From Helianthus annuus (lineage: Eukaryota > Streptophyta > Magnoliopsida > Asterales > Asteraceae), in NCBI RefSeq assembly GCF_002127325.2, contig NC_035444.2, positions 37,049,140 to 37,113,139 on the forward strand: a stretch of 64,000 bases of DNA, in the 5' to 3' direction. Within the stretch, counting starts at the first letter, position 1. Each line of letters opens with the position of its first letter. The notes below the pieces were generated by a model. The model worked only from the letters and a program-made list of their open reading frames with translations. It had not been told where the DNA came from and ran no database searches. Position numbers and translations under genes: made by a program. Positions 1 to 10,712 of this stretch are shown here, one piece after another.

Positions 1-759
1 ATAGTTACCCACAAATTAAGCAAGTTTGAATTTAGATTTATATCTCGTTTCAATTTATTAAATGTGCAAAAATCTACTGACACATCCGCAGTAAGATTGT
101 TTATCACTTTTATCTTTTCAAATCTTTAGCGTGCTGTGATAGTCCACTGATGTACTATCATTTCCTCTTTTATGCAACAAGACCTCATTTTTCAGTTTTA
201 TCATGTTTTTGGCTTTTTCAAATTTTCTAATGTTTTTGGATTTTCTGAAATTTTCTACTCCCCCTAAAATGCAAACACATTAAATAAAATATGAAAACAA
301 ACTAAGCTCTTGACCCACTTGAAGTAAATTCAAAACCAACTGTACAGAAATATAACAACTGATATCAAATTACTTCAAATCGCCATTAACTTGGCATAAA
401 CAATCAGAATTCCTCCTATCAACAAACTATTTTCCCATTTAGATTTCAAAACACTTAAGTTTGTCTTAATCAAAATGGTTTTTCCGGAAAATAAGTTTGA
501 TTGATTTTACCACTTATAGGGACGGTGATATGGTTCATCATCTTGACTCTCAATCACTTGTAGGAAAATACAAGTACCAATTAATGTCCTTGATTTACCA
601 TATACTAGAATGCGCAATCAAATCTTCTAAACACTTGTACAACAAACACAAACAAACCTTTTTACCGTTTGTATGATTGACATTACCGAATAAAACTCAA
701 GAAAGATGCCGATTCATGCTCCACGCTTACCAATCTGGGAGCTCTGGCAAGTCAGGTTT
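1..759. other. AT-rich stretch with no convincing frame, downstream of the copia gag
   Basis: All minus-strand frames are broken by frequent stops. One pyrimidine run on the plus strand (about 256-268, CTACTCCCCCTAAA) would read as a purine-rich tract on the element strand. It resembles a polypurine tract but is not followed by LTR sequence matching 5133-5600. Nothing else is recognised. Confidence 0.4.
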
Positions 760-1281
760 TTAGTCGAAGAAAATATCCACCCAAACCTGACCAGCCTTGG
801 GTTTCACCGAGTCACCATCACTCGGTTTCTTACCTTTCCTCTTCTTCTCATAAAATTCCTTAACCCCTTTGACTTTTCGATCAATCATCTTACCAAAGAT
901 ATGTTGAACTTTGGGGTTAAAGACCTTCTCAGCATCAAATTCCTGTTTATCATTATAAAATTGGTTAGAAATTTCAACTTTACCAATTTTCTTTTTATAA
1001 TTTTCAGCTCGAAGTAATGGAAAATCCTCATCATTCACAATCGGAACTGATTTTTCATCTTTTAAAACAGCTTCACTTTTTGAAACAATTTGTGGCTCAA
1101 CTGACTTTTTGGAATCAGTTTCATCGCCAGAAGATAGCTCCTCTGATTTTGACCTATCAGAATCATCGCTAGAGCTTTCACCAACTCTCTTAACAACCCA
1201 TTTCTGGTTGTCAGATTTAGCTTTCTTCTTGTAAAACTTGTTCGAACTCTCACCAATTTCAAATATAGAATCTTGGAACAA
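760..1281 (-). pseudogene. C-terminal remnant of the copia-type gag polyprotein
   Basis: This 173-residue minus-strand frame is rich in Ser, Asp, Glu and Lys, with an acidic segment followed by a basic tail. It contains no catalytic motif. It follows the second gag fragment after about 50 bases in the same transcriptional direction and looks like the continuation of the same polyprotein, separated by frameshifts or stops. It has no independent function that I can name. Confidence 0.5.
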
Positions 1282-1330
1282 TTTTGTTCTATCAATTGGT
1301 GGTTCGAACTCAACTACTCTTTCCTTGAGT

Positions 1331-2197
1331 TTACGATACTCCCTGTTTTGAATTTATTGCCTTAGAACAATCTCTGGCAATATGTCCAACAGTGTTGCAT
1401 TGGAAACAGGTTCTCGTATCTTTCTTCTGCTCAGCCATCTTCTTCAACTCATCTTGCTTCTTTGCAAGGAACTCATTGTTTGACTGCCTCCAGAAGTCTT
1501 TCTTATCTTCTTCTTCAGATGAACTCCCTGAAACAAATGTCACTTTTGATTTAAAATCACGAACATATTTTTCATTTTTCTGTTTTTCTGTAGGAGTAAA
1601 ACCTAAGCCTTTCTTTTTGAAATTGCCGTTATGGTTTGATTTCTTTTGAAAACTTGAACCAGAACTGTAATTCTTTTTCTTGTTTAATCTTTGTTGTACT
1701 CTTGAGGTGTATTTTTTAGGTTTTTCATTAAGACATAAATCTTTTATTTCAGAAATATTAATTTCTGTGAGTTTAAAAACCTTTTTTATCAGGTCAGTTT
1801 TGACACCTCTTATTGGAAATTCTTCATCAGAATATAATTTGTCAGAATCATTCAAAGTGTAAACAACTTTAAACAATCCATCATCCAAATCAGATTTTAA
1901 TAACAGAAATTTTCTATCATAAACTATTTTGTCCTGTTTTTCTGTTTGACACGGAGTGCTTGACCCAGATTTGGACTCTGATGCAAACTCCGACTTTGAC
2001 TCTTCTATCTCATCGTTTTCTAACACATGATCCACGACTTTCTTCATTAATTGAGACTGTTGATTAGTGTCAGACGATGTAAACACGACATCAATACTAT
2101 CTGGAAAGTTTACTGACGACTCCGACTCCCACTGTAAATTTGTTGCCTTTTTGACTCTTTCATCATTTGGATTTCTAGCAAGATATCCGTTTTCCAA
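1331..2197 (-). pseudogene. Middle part of copia-type gag with CCHC zinc knuckle
   Basis: This 288-residue frame carries a CCHC knuckle near its C-terminus (CFQCNTVGHIARDC), preceded by a Lys/Glu-rich helical segment and a charged Ser-rich linker. Zinc knuckles of this kind bind RNA in retroelement nucleocapsids. The frame lies directly downstream of the large gag frame and ends just before the 760-1281 remnant. I read the three as one ancestral polyprotein now split by mutations. An alternative is a separate CCHC-type host-like protein, since plant genomes are often annotated that way, but the LTR and PBS context argues for gag. Confidence 0.6.
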
Positions 2198-2242
2198 CGG
2201 AGGTGGACATCTGTTGTAACTGACACCTTGTTTCTTACCAGA

Positions 2243-4510
2243 TTACGTCTTTTCAGTGTCATTCTTCCTTTTGGTCTTTTTCTCTGGAGTCTTTTCTTCA
2301 ACCTTCTCTTCAGAAACTTTCTTTTCTTCAGTTACTTCATTGTCTTCAAATGCCTTCAAGCTTTCAGCCATCGGATAAATCCTGTCAATGACATAAGACG
2401 AACATGAGTAACTTTTCAATAAACGGTTAACTCTTTCAGTTTCAATTCTTTGAAGTTCAAGTTTCTGTTCGAGTTCACCACACTTCTCAATATAGTTGTT
2501 CACAACTTTTTGTTTCACCATGAATGCTCCTTGAAGTGTCTTCATCGTAGTTGCTTGCTCTTCACTTGTGTTATTGTACATGTTCATCGCTTTGTTGAGC
2601 ACATCATAAGATTCCTTTAATTTGTTCATATTGTGAATCAAAGAACTATTTTTTTTCTTTACAACTTCACAATTTTCACAAATTATTGGACTCGTCTTAG
2701 CAACAGCTTCTTCATCAATCTTGAACTCTGGAACTTTCACTTTCTTTCGAATCACCGGAGTTGTTTCATCATCACTGCTCACCGGTGTTTTCACCTTCTT
2801 CTTTTTCTTCTTTGCCTTCTCATCCTCACTGTCACTTTCAGCTAACATCTTCAAATGTTTTGCCATCTGTTTAGCATAGTACTCAGTATCATCATTACTT
2901 TCTTCTTCAACTTTGGCAACAAAAGCTGTGTAAGCTTTATCTTGATCAGGAATGTAGTTATCCCAAGAAAAATTTTCCCAGCTAAATCCCTCGGGTAACT
3001 TTTCATCGTCTTGATCAATTACCAAGGCACTACCATCCTTTCTCTTCAAACAATCTTGATTACCTACACAAGCTCTTTTTCCAGAATCTTCAATTATAGG
3101 TCTTCCATGTGCAGTTTGTGCTTGATGTTGATTCTGTTGAGATGGTTGTTGAGCTACTTGATCGTAGATGGCTTTTCGATAATAATCATTGTTGTTGTTG
3201 AAAGGATTCTGAGCTCCACTTGCTTCGCGGTTAGTGCACTCCCTCTTGAAGTGTCCTTTCTCCCTGCAACGAAAACAAGTGACTTTAGATTTGTCGAAAC
3301 CTAAAGTAGAAACATTAGCCTCACGAAGATCATCTCTCCCCGTGATCTGCTTGAATTTCTCAGCTCTTCGTAACACGCTAGCCAAACACCACTTTATGTC
3401 CATTAGCTCCATCTCTTCAGCATCTATCTGGTCGTAATCTTCCTTGGTTAGCATTGGATTCCCGATACGACTTGCAACAAAACAACTGTAAGACTCTAAG
3501 ACCATTCCTAACAAAGACATTTGGTTTTTAGCAACCTCCTCAGAATAATCTTGATCATTTTCAAGATTTAATACAATATTGCACTGAAGTTTCTTCCCAT
3601 TTTTTGTTGCTGAAATGTTTGGATCAAAAGATGGAAATGATGTGAAACTGGTTTTGCTGTTTGATCCTGATGATGAACTTCCAGAAACATTCTTGGCGTT
3701 GTAAGCGGTTTCAATTTTTGGAGATAGATTTGAAAATTTCTCGTTCACTCCTGTTTTGTAATACAATCCAATATCCTGTTCACCATCAAAATCCTTCATT
3801 CTAACAATCTTTCTTTGTTCCATTTCTTGAGCTTCCAATTTTTCAATGAATTTGCTCAAAGTTAATGTACTAAAACCCTTTTTGTTCCTGAGCATCATCA
3901 GATAAGTTCCCCACGTTTCATGTGGTAAAGCATCAGCAAGCTTTTCAATTAACTCTTCATTGTCTTTGTTGATGCTTAATCTTTTCATGTTCACCAACAG
4001 ATTACAATATCTTTCAGTGATTTGCTTTGTACTCTCATTCTTCAATCCTATAAGCAAATCAAACTCTTTTTTCAAAAGCGACTTTTTATTCTTCACCATT
4101 TCCTGACTACCCACAAACTTTGAACGTAAAGCTTTCCAGATTGAGTATGAACTTCCGTTGTGTTGTACCAATACCATAATATCTTCCTTCACAGCTTGTT
4201 GTAGCAGACTTAGCATCATTTTCTCATTTTTGTACTTCTTTTTGTCATCGGCACTCATGTCCTTAATCGCCACTTCCTCTTCATCATCATTTAGTGGTCT
4301 CACATACTTCGTTTCCACACACTCCCATGCATAAAGATAATTCGCTTGTACCCAGTTCTCGAAACGATCCTCCCATCCTTTATATTCTTCAATGTTCAAT
4401 AGTTTGGGTGGTTTCTGCATTGTTCCCGTTTCGTTTTCAAGCATTGTGGTTTGAGCAACAGTGATCGGTGTAACCAGAGTAGCGAATGCATTGAAAAATT
4501 CCTCGTCCAT
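2243..4510 (-). CDS. Copia-type gag polyprotein (UBN2-like, CCHC zinc knuckle)
   Basis: The frame is open from 4609, but residues before the Met at 4510 come from the reiterated leader motif, so I place the start there (about 755 residues). The N-terminal third resembles the UBN2/gag-polypeptide domain of copia elements, with a WEDRFENWVQANYLYAWECV-type segment followed by helical repeats. A CCHC knuckle (CFRCREKGHFKREC) lies near residue 400. The C-terminal part is acidic, then coiled-coil-like, then Lys/Glu-rich. Its role would be capsid formation and RNA packaging in virus-like particles. It is uninterrupted, unlike the frames downstream, and is the best preserved part of this element. Confidence 0.7.
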   Translation of the reverse strand: MDEEFFNAFATLVTPITVAQTTMLENETGTMQKPPKLLNIEEYKGWEDRFENWVQANYLYAWECVETKYVRPLNDDEEEVAIKDMSADDKKKYKNEKMMLSLLQQAVKEDIMVLVQHNGSSYSIWKALRSKFVGSQEMVKNKKSLLKKEFDLLIGLKNESTKQITERYCNLLVNMKRLSINKDNEELIEKLADALPHETWGTYLMMLRNKKGFSTLTLSKFIEKLEAQEMEQRKIVRMKDFDGEQDIGLYYKTGVNEKFSNLSPKIETAYNAKNVSGSSSSGSNSKTSFTSFPSFDPNISATKNGKKLQCNIVLNLENDQDYSEEVAKNQMSLLGMVLESYSCFVASRIGNPMLTKEDYDQIDAEEMELMDIKWCLASVLRRAEKFKQITGRDDLREANVSTLGFDKSKVTCFRCREKGHFKRECTNREASGAQNPFNNNNDYYRKAIYDQVAQQPSQQNQHQAQTAHGRPIIEDSGKRACVGNQDCLKRKDGSALVIDQDDEKLPEGFSWENFSWDNYIPDQDKAYTAFVAKVEEESNDDTEYYAKQMAKHLKMLAESDSEDEKAKKKKKKVKTPVSSDDETTPVIRKKVKVPEFKIDEEAVAKTSPIICENCEVVKKKNSSLIHNMNKLKESYDVLNKAMNMYNNTSEEQATTMKTLQGAFMVKQKVVNNYIEKCGELEQKLELQRIETERVNRLLKSYSCSSYVIDRIYPMAESLKAFEDNEVTEEKKVSEEKVEEKTPEKKTKRKNDTEKT

Positions 4511-4539
4511 ATTCAAATTTTTAACAATTTTCACAACAG

Positions 4540-4930
4540 CCCTTATAAGCGGAACCCTATGTTCACAAAAGCGAAACTGTTCACAAAAGCGAAACTGCTG
4601 AGAACACACAAGCGGAACTAGTAAACCAAATAAGCGGAACCACTAAGTCAGTATAAGCGAACCACTGGATGATCACAAGAGCGGACCTGAATGTTGTTCA
4701 CTGAAGCGGACCTACTTGATGTTCAACCAAGCGGAACTAATTAATGGTCAACCAAGCAGGCCTACTTGGTTCAGACAAGCGGAACTCTCTGAAAAGTGTA
4801 ACAATAAGCGGAACTACCATGTTCTTTGAAGCGGATCTACTTGATAAAATGTATCTATAAGCGGAGCTATCTGGTCACAATAGCGAAACTACTTGATTGT
4901 CCGTATAAGCGGAACTAACTCGGAAGCTAA
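4540..4930. repeat. Array of about 16 degenerate AAGCGGAACT motifs in the copia leader
   Basis: Between the gag start and the PBS, a 10-11 base motif of the form AAGCGGA[AC]CTA recurs about every 20-28 bases, for example near 4549, 4608, 4628, 4703, 4728, 4778, 4804, 4858 and 4904. The sequence between copies is unrelated, so this is not a simple tandem array. The same motif recurs in the LTR. On the element strand it reads AGTTCCGCTT. Confidence 0.85.
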
Positions 4931-5118
4931 TTTGACCCATTTTTAATGTGAATTTTAACATCAAACTTTCAAGGGTTGTCTATATACTGTTACGCACAAT
5001 CTTTGAAATTTTGAGCTGATTTTGACTGGTGGAACTTTCTGAACTGAAGAAAGAAAGTGTAGAAGAAAGAAAAACTTGATGAATTCCAGCTATTCTCTGC
5101 AGAACTCCTCCTCCTGAT

Positions 5119-5130
5119 GCTCTGATACCA
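5119..5130 (-). other. Primer binding site complementary to initiator tRNA-Met
   Basis: On the minus strand this reads TGGTATCAGAGC, the standard plant copia PBS, and lies two bases inside the LTR end. It fixes the LTR boundary and the element orientation. Confidence 0.9.
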
Positions 5131-5132
5131 CT

Positions 5133-5600
5133 TGTAGGATCGTGTCTCGACCCGAATGAGTCGTTCAGAGGAGTTTTTGTTAACTACAGGTGCGGAAAAC
5201 AAGTAATCAACGTAGAAATAGCTTGCAAATCACTTTAAACTTCTATTTGCATTGATTTCTGACAGTTTACTTTCAAATCCTGGACCGGCAGCACTTCGGT
5301 ACAGTTTTCAAGACCTATTCAAATGGTTTCGCTTATGAGGCTATTTATAGGGCCTGGAGATCCGCTTCAATGTACATGTCCGAATAAGCGGACCTACATT
5401 GTACATATAAACGAACCTCACAAGTGACAAATAAGCGGATCTATTAGATGACATATAAGCGGACCTCTACCTATGTCACTATAAGCGAACCTAACTCTAA
5501 ACACACATATAATATTCTGTTTTCTCGTAAAATGTGCCCTAATCTAACACTCTAATGCTAAGACTCGATCCAAGACGAAGTCGACAGATGTAGTGCACCA
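5133..5600 (-). repeat. LTR of the copia-type element (468 bp, 5' LTR in element orientation)
   Basis: The plus strand begins TGTAGGATCG and ends GTGCACCA, with TG...CA termini. The boundary is set by the adjacent PBS. About five or six further copies of the AAGCGGACCT-type motif sit between 5355 and 5490. A partner LTR is not in the window. Confidence 0.85.
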
Positions 5601-6657
5601 ACAGCCCTCATACTTGCATTCTTTCGGGCCCCATTCGGAAAATGAGCCCAATAACCAGCCACCTTCATTCATACCTTTACAAAGATCGAATTCTCACCAT
5701 TCGTATGGCGACCCAACCCCAGTCTTCCAGAGCCGGTTCAACCCGGCTAATATCTTTCCAGAACCCGTGGGTTTTAACCCACTAGGACCTGAGGATCATT
5801 TCTCAGGTGACCATGCTGACGATATGGATGAAGATACGGATCCCGTGGAGCCTGCGTCCGGAACACCAAACCACCCGATTGAAATCTCTGACGGGTCATC
5901 CTTTCACGGATCACCTTATCGTGGTCCCGACACTTATCAGGAGAGGTTCAAATAGTGGGACTGGTATTTCACCTCGTCCGAACACTCGTCGCCTTACCAG
6001 CAGCAACAGCAGCAGGATCCTTCCGAGGATTCTCGATTTGTGGCAGTCACGCCGCCACCACCACCACCACCAGTGGAGCAACAGCCGCCTCCGGAGCCAC
6101 CGAGGCGGAGAAGGTCGAACGCATGGATGTCTGCGCGGGGAGGAGTCTGCATCAGCACTCCTTAGCCCTCGAGTGGCAGTCTTTATCCGCCACTCCAGGA
6201 GGAAGAAGACCCGCAAATGGGGGGTCCATCAAACCCCATTCCAGAGGTCAACTCAGTGCCTATGGCACCTCCGTTGGGTTTTGATAACCTAATCCCTGCA
6301 TACGCCGGTTCAGCGGCGTATAACACCTTTGAGCAGCCGGCGCATACCCATTACAACTATGCTAGTGTGGACCCATACCAGGAGGCATGGGACTACAATG
6401 CTAGTCACCCGGAGGGACCTTATGGTGGTCTTTGGACCACTGGTTACCCGACTTATGGGTACCAGCGTCCACCACCTCCTCAACCTCTGTACCAGCCGCC
6501 GCAGCCGCAGTTGATCCCGCCTGAGCGCCAGCAAGAGGTCCTTGAAAGATTGGACCGCTGTGAACGGGAGATCCAAACCGAGCGCAGTAACACTCGTGGC
6601 TTCTTCAAGGGATTATCAGACTTGATTAAAGGGAAGTCCAAAAGGAGGGGTCATTGA
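5601..6657 (+). pseudogene. Proline/glutamine/tyrosine-rich protein, 5'-truncated, two TAG codons
   Basis: One frame stays open from the copia LTR junction to a stop at 6655-6657, apart from in-frame TAG codons at 5953-5955 and 6163-6165. The predicted product is rich in Pro, Ser, Tyr and Gln, with a PPPPPPP run, an RRRR patch, Tyr/Pro-rich low-complexity stretches and a short C-terminal coiled coil (LERLDRCEREIQTERS) followed by a basic tail. I recall similar hypothetical proteins in Asteraceae genomes but cannot name a function. Both stops could be CAG-to-TAG changes, as expected from CHG methylation decay. The upstream part is presumably left of the copia insertion. It may be an extra ORF of the gypsy element that follows, but that is inference. 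Confidence 0.6.
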
Positions 6658-6695
6658 AGACCTTTTGTTGTTTATTTATTTTAGTTGTAATCAAG

Positions 6696-6828
6696 TCCCT
6701 GCGTGGACTTTTTGCTTCAGTACTCGGCCCCTGCGTGGGCTTGTCACTTTGTATTCTACCCCTGCGTGGGCGTGTCTTTTTAGCTGACCCCTGCGTGGGT
6801 TTGTTTTGTTTTCCGCCCCTGCGTGGGC
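6696..6828. repeat. Five copies of CCCCTGCGTGGGC at about 30 bp spacing
   Basis: Copies start near 6696, 6728, 6759, 6788 and 6816. The motif has short inverted arms (CCC/GGG) around TGCGT. It lies just after the stop codon of the proline-rich frame, so it would be in its 3' untranslated region. Confidence 0.85.
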
Positions 6829-6839
6829 ATCTATTTTCG

Positions 6840-7650
6840 TAGAAGTCCCGTTTAGGGCAAATGTTGTATTTGTTAAAACAATTTATGAGATGTTTTAGTT
6901 TAAATTTTCATTTTAATTATTATTGTTAATTATGTGTATAAAACATGAAATAAATGAAAATAATTAAAAGATCTGCCATTATATTAAAATGGTAAAATCT
7001 AAAAAGAACAGAGACCTAGCCATATGTTATCATAAAACAAGGCCAAGATGGTAGTTCCATAAATAGATTAAGATCCATACTAACATCTCAATTTAGGACT
7101 ATTCTGCGTTAATTATTAAAGGAATCTTAGAGGGAAAACCTAGCCTATATGTTGTTGCAGACATGGCCAAGATGGTAGAACCCACATAATAGATTCCCTT
7201 GTTGTTAACATTTGTTTGTATGTTAACAGTTTTGGCAAACTGTGAATCAATAAAGTCACACAGGCCATCCTTTAAAAAGGGGTTAATCTTTAAATTCCCT
7301 AAATTATTTAACCGCCTCTTAGGAGCGAAGTGCCTGTGGGCAATAATTAAATGTCCTCTGGGACTAGAAACAGTGGTAGCTTATGACTCCCTGTTAATAA
7401 ATGGTGATGAACTATGATTCAAACCTAAATACCTGGATACTGTAAAGTCCTGGTTTAATTAAATTGTCCTTGTGACTAGGCCTTTTGTGCTATTATTAAA
7501 AATATTTTTAGGGTAATGGTAAAGATCATAAAATTTTAACAAATTAACCTAAAATGGCAATTTAAAACCTTGGTTAATAAATTACAAAATACTATAAAAA
7601 AACCCTAAGTATAACCTTGCCCATTAATTCCATATGTAGCAATTGAAGCT
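6840..7650. other. AT-rich spacer before gypsy gag, with a diverged 50-bp repeat
   Basis: No coding frame is convincing. A segment of about 50 bp containing GGCCAAGATGGTAG occurs twice (about 7014-7070 and 7138-7195). No LTR end or tRNA-primer site was found upstream of the gag start, so the 5' end of the gypsy element is not located here. Confidence 0.5.
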
Positions 7651-7652
7651 AC

Positions 7653-8675
7653 ATGGCTGGGTCAGATGAAGTGAATAGTCATCTAGGGGGAAACCATGAA
7701 AATGCCAAAATACAGTTAACTGGAGCGGAGCTTCAAGCATTAGTGGATAATGCAGTTACAAAAGCTTTAGATAGACAGTACAATGAGTCCTCTGGGACCC
7801 AAAGTAGAACTCTGTCTACACCTCACTCCAAGCCAAAATCTCATTCTGGGATTCATAGCAAACCCCCCTCTGTTCAGCCCAAACCCAAGAGAGATGACGA
7901 TCGTCACTCATCAAATGAGAACAGTGTTCACCCTAAGAAGATAGTGTTTGATGATGCACCTCGCGTCAAGGGTTGCATGTATAAGTACTTCGTATCCTGC
8001 AAGCCCCGAGATTTTACTGGGGAGAAGGGAGTTGTGGATTGTATGACCTGGCTAGATGAAATGGACACTGTTGTGGACATTAGTGGTTGTCCTGAGAGGG
8101 ATATGGTAAAGTTTGCATCCCAGTCATTCAAGGGTGAAGCCCTAGCGTGGTGGAGGTCTTTGGTTCAAGCCTCTGGAAAAGTTGCTTTGTACAACATGTC
8201 ATGGGAGCAATTTGTTGCTCTTATCAAAGAAAACTACTGCCCTCAGCATGAGGTTGAGAGGATAGAATCTGATTTCCTATCGTTGGTCATGAAGAACCTG
8301 GATTGCCAGGCATACCTTACAAGTTTCAACACCCTGTCCAGATTGGTTCCATACCTGGTAACCCCGGAACCCAAGAGGATCGCGCGTTTCATTGGGGGTT
8401 TGGTCCCAGAAATCAAAGCTAGCGTGAAAGCCTCTCGGCCCGCTACTTTCAGATCTGTAGCGGATATATCTCTGTCTCTCACCCAGGATGCAGTGAGGCA
8501 GAGATCATTGAGAAATGCTGACTCAGAGAAGAGGAAGCGTGAAGATGATAATTCATGCCGGTCAAGCAAGAAGTTCAAGGGAGGTCATGATCATAAAAAA
8601 GGGTCAGGATTTAAGAAAGGTGATCAATCGAGTGATAGGCCCAAATGCAAGATCTTTCGGGAGGTGCAGGTATGA
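7653..8675 (+). CDS. Ty3/gypsy gag (capsid domain)
   Basis: The 340-residue frame has a charged N-terminus and then a Retrotrans_gag-type capsid domain (about residues 120-240), with GEALAWWRSL and WEQFVALIKENYCP landmarks. A basic Lys/Arg-rich segment precedes the nucleocapsid. It stops at 8673-8675, immediately before the zinc knuckles, which lie in the pol frame. In relatives gag and pol are usually one frame, so a small indel near 8670 probably separates them here. The product would package element RNA. The copy is not functional as a whole because pol is broken. Confidence 0.8.
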   Translation: MAGSDEVNSHLGGNHENAKIQLTGAELQALVDNAVTKALDRQYNESSGTQSRTLSTPHSKPKSHSGIHSKPPSVQPKPKRDDDRHSSNENSVHPKKIVFDDAPRVKGCMYKYFVSCKPRDFTGEKGVVDCMTWLDEMDTVVDISGCPERDMVKFASQSFKGEALAWWRSLVQASGKVALYNMSWEQFVALIKENYCPQHEVERIESDFLSLVMKNLDCQAYLTSFNTLSRLVPYLVTPEPKRIARFIGGLVPEIKASVKASRPATFRSVADISLSLTQDAVRQRSLRNADSEKRKREDDNSCRSSKKFKGGHDHKKGSGFKKGDQSSDRPKCKIFREVQV

Positions 8676-8679
8676 ATAA

Positions 8680-10704
8680 AAATCCCAGCCGAAGGCGTGT
8701 GGGATCTGTAAGTCCTCTGAGCATAGGACTTTTGAGTGCAAGAAACTAAAGGATGCAACTTGTTATAGTTGCAATGAAAAAGGGCATATCAAGACCAACT
8801 GCCCAAAGCTGGTGAAGAAAGCTGAAGAGGGAAAGAAGACCAATGCAAGGGTCTTCCGCATGGATGCAAAGGAAGCTATTCAGGACGATAATGTCATAAC
8901 CAGTACGTTTCTCATTAATGACGTTTTCGCAAGAGTATTGTTTGATTCTGGAACAGATAAATCTTTTGTGGATAGTAAGTTTTGTGAATTGTTAAGATTG
9001 CCTTTTAAAGCCTTAAGTGCAAATTATAAGGTAGAATTAGCTGATGGGACTTTGGAGACAGTCTCGACTGTGTTAGATGGATGTGTCATATCCATTAGAA
9101 ACCACTCTTTTCCTTTATCCCCATTACCCTTTAAGTTAGCCGGATTCGATGTAGTATTAGGTATGGATTGGTTATCGCATAACCAAGCCCAGATAGTATG
9201 CAACAAGAAGCAAGTGGTGATCAAGACTCCATCTGGAGAACCACTTACCATTCAGGGAGATACACATCATGGATTGCCTGAGCAAGTGTCTATGCTAAAG
9301 GCATCCAAATGTTTGAAGAAGGTTTGTGTCATTTATATGGCACAAGTGACCATTGATGAGCAGAAGCCCAAGATTGAAGACATCCCCATTATTTCTGAGT
9401 ATCCTGAGGTTTTCCCTGAAGAACTACCTGGTTTGCCACCAGATAGACAAGTGGAGTTCAGAATCGACATTATTCCAGGAGCAGCTCCTATTGCCAGAGC
9501 ACCATATAGATTGGCGCCAACAGAAATGAAGGAATTGAGAACGCAGCTAGATGATTTGCTAGCCAAAGGTTTTATAAGACCTAGCTCGTCTCCTTGGGGA
9601 GCACCAATCTTATTCGTCAAAAAGAAAGATGGTTCGATGCGTTTGTGCATCGATTACCGTGAGCTTAATAAGGTCACTATAAAGAATAGGTATCCTTTGC
9701 CCAGGATCGACGATCTGTTCGATCAATTACAAGGAGCAAGCTACTTTTCCAAAATTGATTTAAGGTCAGGCTACCATCAATTGAAGGTCAAGGAGGAAGA
9801 TGTGCACAAAACTGCATTTAGGACTCGTTATGGTCACTACGAGTTCCTAGTGATGCCTTTTGGGCTCACTAATGCACCTGCCGCGTTCATGGATCTCATG
9901 AATCGCGTTTGCAAGCCTTATTTGGATAAATTCGTTATCGTCTTCATCGATGACATTCTCATATACTCGAAAAGTCAAGCTGACCATGAGAAGCATCTTC
10001 GATGTATCCTTAAATTGCTTCATCAAGAAAAGCTCTATGCAAAATTTTCTAAATGTGAATTTTGGCTACGAGAAGTCCAATTCCTTGGACATGTAGTCAG
10101 TGAGCGTGGTATTCAAGTGGATCCCGCTAAAGTTGAAGCTTTCATGAATTGGCAGGAGCCGAAGACGCCTACGCAGATTCGTAGTTTCCTAGGTCTAGCA
10201 GGATACTACAGACGCTTCATTGAAAATTTCTCAAGAATTGCAGCACCCCTGACCTTGCTGACTCGCAAGAATAGCAAGTTCAATTGGGGACCTAAGCAGC
10301 AAGAGTCATTTGACATTTTGAAGCAAAAGTTAAGTAACGCACCAGTGTTGACATTACCTGAAGGAATTGAAGAGTTCGTAGTCTATTGTGATGCATCACA
10401 CACCGGGATGGGTTGTGTGCTAATGCAAAAAGGCAAGGTCGTTGCCCACGCTTCACGACAATTAAAAGTGTATGAAAAGAATTACACCACCCATGACTTG
10501 GAGCTGGGTGTTGTTGTATTTGCATTAAAACTGTGGAGACATTATTTATATGGAACTAAATGTGTGATCTATTCTGATCACAAGAGCCTTCAGCATCTGT
10601 TCAATCAGAAGGATTTGAACATGAGGCAGCGACGTTGGATGGAAACTCTGAATGATTATGATTGTGAAATAAGATACCATCCGGGCAAGGCTAATGTAGT
10701 CTGA
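8680..10704 (+). CDS. Ty3/gypsy pol: zinc knuckles, protease, reverse transcriptase, RNase H
   Basis: The frame is open from just after a TAA at 8677. It first encodes two CCHC knuckles ([14 protein letters not shown] and [14 protein letters not shown], about 8695-8800). An aspartic protease follows ([13 protein letters not shown] near 8945). RT has [10 protein letters not shown], the FIDDIL active site near 9950 and the [12 protein letters not shown] connection. RNase H has [10 protein letters not shown] and SDHKSLQHL. The frame ends at TGA 10702-10704, right where the HPGKAN linker should continue into the integrase region. A 15-base sequence there (10697-10711) is repeated at 10757-10771, suggesting a templated repair event caused the break. 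Confidence 0.85.
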   Translation, partial: KSQPKACGICKSSEHRTFECKKLKDATCYSCNEKGHIKTNCPKLVKKAEEGKKTNARVFRMDAKEAIQDDNVITSTFLINDVFARVLFDSGTDKSFVDSKFCELLRLPFKALSANYKVELADGTLETVSTVLDGCVISIRNHSFPLSPLPFKLAGFDVVLGMDWLSHNQAQIVCNKKQVVIKTPSGEPLTIQGDTHHGLPEQVSMLKASKCLKKVCVIYMAQVTIDEQKPKIEDIPIISEYPEVFPEELPGLPPDRQVEFRIDIIPGAAPIARAPYRLAPTEMKELRTQLDDLLAKGFIRPSSSPWGAPILFVKKKDGSMRLCIDYRELNKVTIKNRYPLPRIDDLFDQLQGASYFSKIDLRSGYHQLKVKEEDVHKTAFRTRYGHYEFLVMPFGLTNAPAAFMDLMNRVCKPYLDKFVIVFIDDILIYSKSQADHEKHLRCILKLLHQEKLYAKFSKCEFWLREVQFLGHVVSERGIQVDPAKVEAFMNWQEPKTPTQIRSFLGLAGYYRRFIENFSRIAAPLTLLTRKNSKFNWGPKQQESFDILKQKLSNAPVLTLPEGIEEFVVYCDASHTGMGCVLMQKGKVVAHASRQLKVYEKNYTTHDLELGVVVFALKLWRHYLYGTKCVIYSDHKSLQHLFNQKDLNMRQRRWMETLNDYDCEIRYHPGKANVV

Positions 10705-10712
10705 ATGAAAGA

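Larger units (their letters stand above)
1..5600 (-). mobile_element. Ty1/copia-type retroelement, right LTR and gag part only, runs off left edge
   Basis: Read on the minus strand, the element starts with an LTR (5133-5600), then a primer binding site complementary to initiator tRNA-Met, a repeat-rich leader (4540-4930), and gag frames with a UBN2-like domain and two CCHC zinc knuckles. No protease, integrase, RT or RNase H frame is visible in 1-759. Either pol lies left of the window or the element is non-autonomous. The copia assignment rests on the gag type and the PBS. The LTR end abuts an open proline-rich frame at 5601, so the element appears to have inserted into that frame. The other target-site copy is outside the window. 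Confidence 0.75.

Noticed and set aside
256..268. Polypurine tract of the copia element
   Set aside because: It is purine-rich on the right strand but not followed by any sequence matching the LTR at 5133-5600, so it is not called as a functional tract.
5911..6576. Several open frames on both strands across the proline-rich region
   Set aside because: They are shadows of one GC-rich frame. Only the plus frame running 5601-6657 has coherent composition and continues across the stops.
7199..7417. Short 72-residue frame before gypsy gag
   Set aside because: It lies in AT-rich non-coding spacer, with no domain and no continuity with gag.
6840..7650. Search for the 5' LTR and PBS of the outer gypsy element
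   Set aside because: No TG...CA boundary or tRNA-complementary sequence was found, so none is annotated.
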